11,915 nucleotides of DNA from Chloroflexota bacterium (GTDB lineage Bacteria > Chloroflexota > Anaerolineae > Anaerolineales > DRMV01), in assembly GCA_013153335.1 (NCBI GenBank), contig JAADEP010000089.1, forward strand, positions 1-11,915, written 5' to 3'. Each line of letters opens with the position of its first letter. Positions within the stretch are counted from its first letter, which is position 1. The translations under genes and the position numbers were made by a program. Under the pieces are notes generated by a model, which was not told the DNA's origin, did no database searches, and worked only from the letters and a program-made list of their open reading frames with translations. Shown here one piece after another: positions 6,911 to 11,915 of this stretch.

Positions 6911-8786
6911 ACACGCTGGCACCGCCCACGACCACGCGCCGCGGAATGGGGATGGGAAAGCGCGGGCTCCATGGGCGCCAGGCCCAATCCATCCGCTCTT
7001 GACAGGTGTTTTCTAGAACCTGCAGGATGGCGGCCAGCTGGCCTTGGGGCACGGGCACCAGCAAGACGTGCCGCCGCCGTTGCATGAACCCACCCTGGGC
7101 TTCGAGGTCGATCACAGGCACGCCAACCGCGGCCAGTCCCGCGATCACTTTGGGGAGGTCGTCTTCTTGCACGACCACGTTAAGCAGCGCGACAATAGGC
7201 GGCTCGTTCTCGCTTCGGCGTAGCCCCCAACCCGGCCAGGGCGGCACGTCCTGTTCTACCAGGGCTTGGTCCAGCTCGCTGATGAGGGTCGCGTACACAT
7301 CCTCAGGGACCAAGCCCGCGATGAAGAGGTCGTGCAGCGCCATCCGCTGGGCTTGCAAGGCCTCTTGTTGGGCCAGGTGCAGCTCCTCCATCCCCAAGGT
7401 GGGATTGCGCCGCAGAAGTTCTTCGAGGGCCCGTTGCAAACGTTGTTGCCGCTGCTCTAACGCGGGTCGGATGACCCGATAGGAGGCTTCGGTGAGCAAT
7501 CCGCGCTCGTAAAGCGAGCGGATGCGCTCGAAGGCCGCGCGCGCGGCGTGCAGCCTTCCTCGCAAGCGCAAGAATTCTTCTTCCTCCTCTGCATGCCCGA
7601 CCAAGCCCAAATATCGGATCAGCGGCTGGATGGTCAGGCCCTGAACCAGCAGGGTGAAGAGTACGACGCCGAAGGCCAGGGCTTGCAGGGTGTCGCGTTC
7701 AGGGCCCAAGGCGTAGGGCAAGCCCAGGGCCAAGGCCAACGAGATGGCCCCGCGCAGGCCACCCCAGAAGAGCACCACCGCCCACCGCATGGGGAGCGCG
7801 CGGCGGTAGAACAAGCTCAGGCCAAACACCAACACGAAGCGCGTCAGCAGCACGGCCGCGATGGCTTGCAGGACTTCCCAGCGGTGCGCCCACATCAAGG
7901 GCAAGTCGACCTGCAAACCGATGAGCAAAAAGACAAAGGTGTTGGCCAAAAAGGCCGCGTATTCCCAGAAGTTGAGCAGGGTCAACCGCGTGGTGGGCGA
8001 CATGCCCTTGGGCCCCACGTTGCCGTTGACCAGGCCGGCCATGACCACAGCCAGCACGCCGCTCACGTGGAAGAAGTGCTCCGCGACCAGGTACGCGCCG
8101 TAGGCCAGGACGGTCGTAAGGGTGGTTTCGATCAGGTGGTCGTCCACCCGGTGGATGACCACAGAGACCAAGAGCCCTAACGCCAAGCCGATGAACAGGC
8201 CACCGCCCGCGACTTCGATGAATTGAATGACGGCTTCGCCCAGGTCGAGGCTGCCGTGGCCGGCCAAGGCCTGCGCCAAAACCAGGTTGAAGACCACGAT
8301 TGCGGTGCCATCGTTGAACAGGCTCTCCCCTTCGAGCAGAATCTGCAGACGTTTGGGCGCGCCCAGGGCCCGGAACAACGCGACCACGGCCACGGGGTCG
8401 GTGGCCGAGACCAAGGCGCCGAAGACCAGGGCCAAAGGATAGCTCAAGCTGGGCATGCTCACCGAGAGCATCCACCCGACCATCCACGTGGTCAACAGAA
8501 CCCCGGGCACCGCGAGGAGCAAGATAAGCCCCAGGTCGCGCTGCAGTTGTTCAAATTTGATGTGGAACGCGGCTTCAAAGACCAGCGGAGGAACCAACAG
8601 CGCGAGGATGACCTCGCCACCGAGATCGATTTCCCAATGGGTCAAGGGGGTGATGGCCAGGCCGAACAGGACCAGCCCCACGGTGTAGGGCACGCGTAGC
8701 CGTTTGGTTACGATGCCGACAAAGATGGCCAAAACCAACAGCCCAATAACCGCAATTTCAACTTCGACAAAGGAGGTCTGCTCCAT
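6876..8786 (-). CDS. CPA1 Na+/H+ antiporter fused to a PII-like (DarA/PstA-type) domain
   Basis: A 636-residue protein in three parts. Residues 1-395 are a cation:proton exchanger of the NhaP/CPA1 family with about twelve membrane helices: SATDPVAVV (127-135), ESLFNDG (154-160) with the transport-site Asn158-Asp159 pair, and GGLRGAISLALAL (342-354) with conserved Arg345. Residues 399-528 are a charged, mostly helical linker starting with HAEEEEEF. Residues ~529-636 resemble the stand-alone cyclic-di-AMP receptor family (PF06153, DarA/PstA): GGF (565-567), LLVPV, a VLENTC stretch (590-595), then VVVGGASVFIFPVERYEEV to the end, close to the VEVGGATVFVMPVDAF ending of PstA. The likely role is ion or pH homeostasis in the cell membrane with cytoplasmic ligand control. 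ATG 8784-8786 follows the hydrolase stop by three bases, with a GGGGG stretch (8796-8800) as ribosome site. Last gene of the minus-strand operon. Confidence 0.9.
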   Translation of the reverse strand: MEQTSFVEVEIAVIGLLVLAIFVGIVTKRLRVPYTVGLVLFGLAITPLTHWEIDLGGEVILALLVPPLVFEAAFHIKFEQLQRDLGLILLLAVPGVLLTTWMVGWMLSVSMPSLSYPLALVFGALVSATDPVAVVALFRALGAPKRLQILLEGESLFNDGTAIVVFNLVLAQALAGHGSLDLGEAVIQFIEVAGGGLFIGLALGLLVSVVIHRVDDHLIETTLTTVLAYGAYLVAEHFFHVSGVLAVVMAGLVNGNVGPKGMSPTTRLTLLNFWEYAAFLANTFVFLLIGLQVDLPLMWAHRWEVLQAIAAVLLTRFVLVFGLSLFYRRALPMRWAVVLFWGGLRGAISLALALGLPYALGPERDTLQALAFGVVLFTLLVQGLTIQPLIRYLGLVGHAEEEEEFLRLRGRLHAARAAFERIRSLYERGLLTEASYRVIRPALEQRQQRLQRALEELLRRNPTLGMEELHLAQQEALQAQRMALHDLFIAGLVPEDVYATLISELDQALVEQDVPPWPGWGLRRSENEPPIVALLNVVVQEDDLPKVIAGLAAVGVPVIDLEAQGGFMQRRRHVLLVPVPQGQLAAILQVLENTCQERMDWAWRPWSPRFPIPIPRRVVVGGASVFIFPVERYEEV

Positions 8787-8789
8787 GGC

Positions 8790-11243
8790 TCAGCCCCCTG
8801 TGGGTTCTGACGTGGATGGTGCCTGCACGTGCCACGCGCCGTGGTGCCAGTGCACGACGCCTCGGGCGTCGGGCGGCAGGGTCAAATGCGCGTCCCCGGG
8901 CCCTTGTATGCGGAAGCCATCGGTCGAACGGACGAGGGTCCACCCGGCCAAAGCGAGCGCGAGGGGTTCGGGCCACCGGTGGGGGCCCAGCAAGATGATG
9001 CGCCGCGGGGCCACTTGCAACCCGGCCGCGCGCAACACCCAACCCAGCGGCGGGATGCCATAAAGGCCTTCCGGGCCGTCGAGGGGTTGCCCCGTGTCCG
9101 CGTGGAAGGTCTCATATAGCCATCCGGTCTCGTCCAAATTGCGCGTCGAGGCTTCAATCCAGCGTTGAAGCAGGTCCACGGCTTCGTCCCAGAATCCGTA
9201 TTGCATTAAGGCTTCCACAACCAGGGCGTTCCAGAAAGGCCATACAGCCCGCCATTCCTCAGGCACCTGGGTGCGCTGCCCAGCGAGGACGGGCAGTCCC
9301 CAGGCGTGGCCGAAGCGCTGTGGGGCGGTGATGGCCCGCTGCACGCTCGCCTGGGCCTGCTCAGGCGAAGCCATGCCCGCCCACAACGGTGCGAGCAGGG
9401 TGATGTCGCCCCAGCTCCAATCGGGGGCGACCACGCGCCAGCGCACCCCGCGGTCGATGCCCTCGATGTGCAAACGCTGCACTTCGCGCATGGGCAGGGG
9501 CCCGGTCGCGAAGCCACGTTCGCCGTACCAACGCCAGTCCTGACCCTCGACGGTCCATTTGGCCAGACGCCCGCGATAATCCCGTCCCGAGACAGTGACC
9601 CGAGCCGCGCGCGGGGCGATGCCCGGGCTCTCGAGCTGCACGACCAACCGCAACGCAACCGGAAAGCTCGCGTTCAACTCGGTCTGCTCCGGGCCGCGGC
9701 CGCGGGCGATCACCCGCCCTGGCGGGCTGATGTGGGCGTCCCGGTCCCGGTTGAGCGCGTACCCGCGCTGCGCCGACCATCCCTCTTGCCACATCTGTTG
9801 CAGGGCAGCACGCCGAGCTTCGGCTTCAGGTGGTGGTGCCTGGCCCGCGGCCTGGGCTAAGACCTCCAGGCCCTGGTACGCGCGATACAAAAAGGCGAGC
9901 AACGCGGGGTTTTCGACCGCACGCATGTCGAGCCCCGGCGAATCCCCAATCCACCCCGCGGCCAAAGGGAAGACGTCCAGGCCCAGTTGCAGGCCGTGGC
10001 GCCATTCGGGCCACTGGTCTTGATCCGCGTCGTGCTCTTCGTCGAACCATCGGGCCAACATGCGCTGGAGCGGAAGATACACCCGTCGCGCGAACAGGCT
10101 GCTCTGGGTGCGCTCATAGACCCGTCGGGCCAGATCGATCAACAAGGGCGAAGCCAAGAAACGCCCTCGTTGCCCGCCCAAACCCGGACGTCCGTCCAGA
10201 AACCCGGTTTCTTCGTCAAAGGTGCTCAGGTAGTTCTCCACCCATCCGGCCACGGTTTCGGGGTCGGTGTCGAGCCAATACGCGGCAGCCGCGTACCAGG
10301 CCTCGGGCGGGGTAAGGCCGCTCCAATCCAAGCCATATTCGCGGCCCGTGCCGCTGGGTGAATAGCCATGCTCGGGGTTGCGCCGCCGCACCAAAAACGG
10401 GCGCGGCAAGGCCTCGGTCGGGCCCATGAGCAGGCGCAAAGCCGTGGTGCGGCCCCGCAAGGCCAGCCATGTGCGCGCTTTGCTTTCCGGAAAGGCGATC
10501 CGCAGGCTGCGCGCGTCCCACAGTTCGAGCCGCGCCCGGACCGCGTCCCAGGGTTGGGCGGCCCAGCGGCGGGCCTGCCGCAAGCTGCTCTCTTCGTCTT
10601 CGGCCACGACCAGGGCCCAGACCAAACGGCGATATTGGTTGCCCGCGAGGACGACGGGCAAGGTCAGCGCGGGCGGCGATGCGTTAAGGCCTTCCGGCCC
10701 ACCGGTCAAAAACAGCAAGGGATGATACGCGCCCAATTGGGCGTGCAGGAAAACCAGGCCGCCGCGGCGCTCGGGCGTGAACGCGCGGTCCTCGGGCTCT
10801 AAGGGGAGCAGGTCAGCAACAAGCGCGAAGTCAAACCGCAGGGTGTGGGGCCCTAAATTGACAAAGGCGAGACGGCCCAACACCCCGTGCGACGCGGGGA
10901 TGTAATACTCGGCCTGGACGCGCAAGCCGGGCAGGGGCTCGTACACCAAGGCCGCGTAGTTGGGCATGAAGCGATATAGCACCGGGCCCTGGACGAAGAG
11001 GTCCGGGGCTTGCACCGGCGCTTGTTGCGGCACCAAAAAGCGCGGGAACAGGCGCCAATGTTGAACGCGCAACCCGGCTTGGGTTTCGAAGAACAGGCCG
11101 CCCTTGAAGCCCGGCTGTGCTCGCAAGCGCCAAATGAGGTCGTGGACATAGGAGACCTGCCCTTCGCGGGCGTCCGCGGCGAGCACCACGCCGGTGGCAT
11201 CCAAAGGGCGCCGGAAGGACGAAAGCCGATCCACCTGGGGCAT
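8790..11243 (-). CDS. Cytoplasmic (alpha/alpha)6-barrel glycoside hydrolase, family uncertain
   Basis: An 817-residue protein without signal peptide or membrane segment. Residues 1-260 look beta-rich, like the N-terminal domain of GH63/GH15/debranching-type enzymes. From ~310 on, alternating helices with conserved aromatic stretches suggest an (alpha/alpha)6 barrel. Residues 667-740 (VWPFWNALVVEALMQYGFWDEA, then TGWLYETFHADTGQP and GPEGLYGIPPLGW) closely follow the C-terminal half of GH63-like and mannosylglycerate-hydrolase-like barrels; Glu711 is a candidate catalytic base. LDMRAVENPALLAFLYRA (438-455) fits the middle of such barrels. A non-helical block of about 100 residues (510-615) appears inserted in the barrel. 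Candidate substrates are alpha-glucosides, glycogen-like glucans or glycosylglycerate solutes. The gene starts three bases after yggU with no clear Shine-Dalgarno and ends three bases before the antiporter, so translation is probably coupled. Confidence 0.65.
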   Translation of the reverse strand: MPQVDRLSSFRRPLDATGVVLAADAREGQVSYVHDLIWRLRAQPGFKGGLFFETQAGLRVQHWRLFPRFLVPQQAPVQAPDLFVQGPVLYRFMPNYAALVYEPLPGLRVQAEYYIPASHGVLGRLAFVNLGPHTLRFDFALVADLLPLEPEDRAFTPERRGGLVFLHAQLGAYHPLLFLTGGPEGLNASPPALTLPVVLAGNQYRRLVWALVVAEDEESSLRQARRWAAQPWDAVRARLELWDARSLRIAFPESKARTWLALRGRTTALRLLMGPTEALPRPFLVRRRNPEHGYSPSGTGREYGLDWSGLTPPEAWYAAAAYWLDTDPETVAGWVENYLSTFDEETGFLDGRPGLGGQRGRFLASPLLIDLARRVYERTQSSLFARRVYLPLQRMLARWFDEEHDADQDQWPEWRHGLQLGLDVFPLAAGWIGDSPGLDMRAVENPALLAFLYRAYQGLEVLAQAAGQAPPPEAEARRAALQQMWQEGWSAQRGYALNRDRDAHISPPGRVIARGRGPEQTELNASFPVALRLVVQLESPGIAPRAARVTVSGRDYRGRLAKWTVEGQDWRWYGERGFATGPLPMREVQRLHIEGIDRGVRWRVVAPDWSWGDITLLAPLWAGMASPEQAQASVQRAITAPQRFGHAWGLPVLAGQRTQVPEEWRAVWPFWNALVVEALMQYGFWDEAVDLLQRWIEASTRNLDETGWLYETFHADTGQPLDGPEGLYGIPPLGWVLRAAGLQVAPRRIILLGPHRWPEPLALALAGWTLVRSTDGFRIQGPGDAHLTLPPDARGVVHWHHGAWHVQAPSTSEPTGG

Positions 11244-11246
11244 AGG

Positions 11247-11576
11247 TTACGCAACGCGCTTTTGATACGCGGCCCAAATGCGAGCCTCGGCCTCTTGGGG
11301 CGAGAGATCTAAGATGGAGACCAACTTTTGGCGACTGGTATGTCCGGCGACGATCTCGATTTTCGACCGCGCGACGCCCAGGACCTTGGCGAGGAAATCG
11401 ACCAGGGCCTCATTGGCCTTTTGGTCCACGGGGGGCGCGGTGAGGCGGATGCGCAACGTACCATCGGCCATGATCTCCGCGATCTCGTTGCGCGAGGCCC
11501 GGGGAACCACCCGAACCGTCAACGCGGTTCCGCCACGGCCATTATGAAAGTGGAACGGACGCTTGCGCCAGTTCAT
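11247..11576 (-). CDS. yggU: DUF167/YggU family protein
   Basis: A 109-residue small soluble protein of the UPF0235/YggU family (PF02594). The motifs are clear: VVPRASRNEI (23-32), LTAPPVDQKANEAL (45-58; most members have Gly where Gln52 stands), and GHTSRQK (78-84). The molecular function is not established for the family. ATG 11574-11576 follows a GGGAG ribosome site, 15 bases after the yggT stop. The pairing with yggT is widely conserved in bacteria and supports both calls. It carries 15-20 extra residues at the N-terminus compared with the family core. Confidence 0.93.
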   Translation of the reverse strand: MNWRKRPFHFHNGRGGTALTVRVVPRASRNEIAEIMADGTLRIRLTAPPVDQKANEALVDFLAKVLGVARSKIEIVAGHTSRQKLVSILDLSPQEAEARIWAAYQKRVA

Positions 11577-11591
11577 GGCATCACTCCCGAG

Positions 11592-11855
11592 CTACAAGAA
11601 CATCGACAACAGCCCGACCAAGAGCTGTCGCAGGACTTCGACGAGGAGGATGAGCACCAAGGGGCTCAAGTCGAACATCCCCACTGGGGGCACATAGCGC
11701 CGAATAACCCGTAATATTGGCTCGAACACCTGGGCCAAACTCCGCCGCACAGGGTGCCACGGCGCGAGGATGTAGGTCGTGATGATGTACACCAAGAGGA
11801 AAAGATTAAAGGCCGAAGCCGCGAAATTAATCAACCGAATCAAAAAGTAAACCAT
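11592..11855 (-). CDS. yggT: YggT family integral membrane protein
   Basis: An 87-residue protein with two hydrophobic helices (about 3-28 and 63-85) around the family signature EPILRVIRRYVPPVGMFDLS (45-64), as in PF02325. Single-unit YggT of ~85-100 residues is normal for many phyla. In enterobacteria YggT has been linked to osmotic or potassium balance, in other lineages to cell division or thylakoid biogenesis, so its exact role is open. ATG 11853-11855 follows GGAGGAG (11863-11869) with a seven-base spacer. First visible gene of the minus-strand operon. Confidence 0.93.
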   Translation of the reverse strand: MVYFLIRLINFAASAFNLFLLVYIITTYILAPWHPVRRSLAQVFEPILRVIRRYVPPVGMFDLSPLVLILLVEVLRQLLVGLLSMFL

Positions 11856-11915
11856 GCTCCATCTCCTCCAAGACGTGCGAGCCTATTTTACCAAAGCTCG
11901 CTTAGGGAGATGGCC
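11856..11915 (-). promoter_or_regulatory. Possible promoter and ribosome site upstream of yggT
   Basis: On the minus strand a TGGTAAAAT element (11885-11893) fits an extended -10 box, followed after 15 bases by the GGAGGAG ribosome site (11863-11869). No good -35 is seen, and the window ends here, so yggT might instead be transcribed from a gene further upstream. Confidence 0.3.

Noticed and set aside
7548..8180. 210-residue plus-strand open frame
   Set aside because: Antisense to the antiporter membrane domain; Gln/His/Gly-rich shadow sequence.
9063..10697. Shared AAGGCCTTCCGG at two sites in the glycoside hydrolase gene
   Set aside because: Both encode Gly-Pro-Glu-Gly-Leu in the same reading frame and the match ends there; probably chance protein similarity rather than a DNA repeat.

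Overview
This is a GC-rich bacterial chromosomal window carrying nine protein genes and no RNA gene, transposase or CRISPR. The gene set suggests Chloroflexota, perhaps Anaerolineae: a fused AroK-AroB, a DegS-like sensor kinase, a YggT-YggU pair and palindromic intergenic repeats. That placement is inferred from gene content and style, and no marker gene here proves it.

Layout. Positions 1-256 hold no gene, only short palindromic repeats. A minus-strand DegS-like histidine kinase with a degenerate ATP-binding domain follows (311-1393) and ends in a clear intrinsic terminator (257-288). A divergent intergenic region (1394-1594) carries overlapping -10-like boxes and a palindrome. A tightly packed plus-strand operon then runs aroKB (shikimate kinase/3-dehydroquinate synthase fusion), a class III-type sirtuin, queG (queuosine synthesis) and a GT-C-type membrane glycosyltransferase. 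Its genes overlap by 8 and 4 bases, or lie 15 bases apart behind a strong Shine-Dalgarno sequence.

Converging on this operon, and overlapping its last gene by 35 bases, is a minus-strand operon read from 11855 down to 6876: yggT, yggU (DUF167), a large (alpha/alpha)6-barrel glycoside hydrolase, and a CPA1 Na+/H+ antiporter. All gaps are 3 to 15 bases.

The most notable object is the antiporter. After about twelve membrane segments and a helical linker, its last ~108 residues look like a PII-like domain of the DarA/PstA family, known as stand-alone cyclic-di-AMP receptors. A receptor of an osmotic second messenger fused to an ion exchanger, co-transcribed with YggT and a hydrolase distantly like enzymes that degrade compatible solutes, suggests an osmotic or ion-homeostasis operon. 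The fusion is visible in the sequence; the ligand and physiology are inference.
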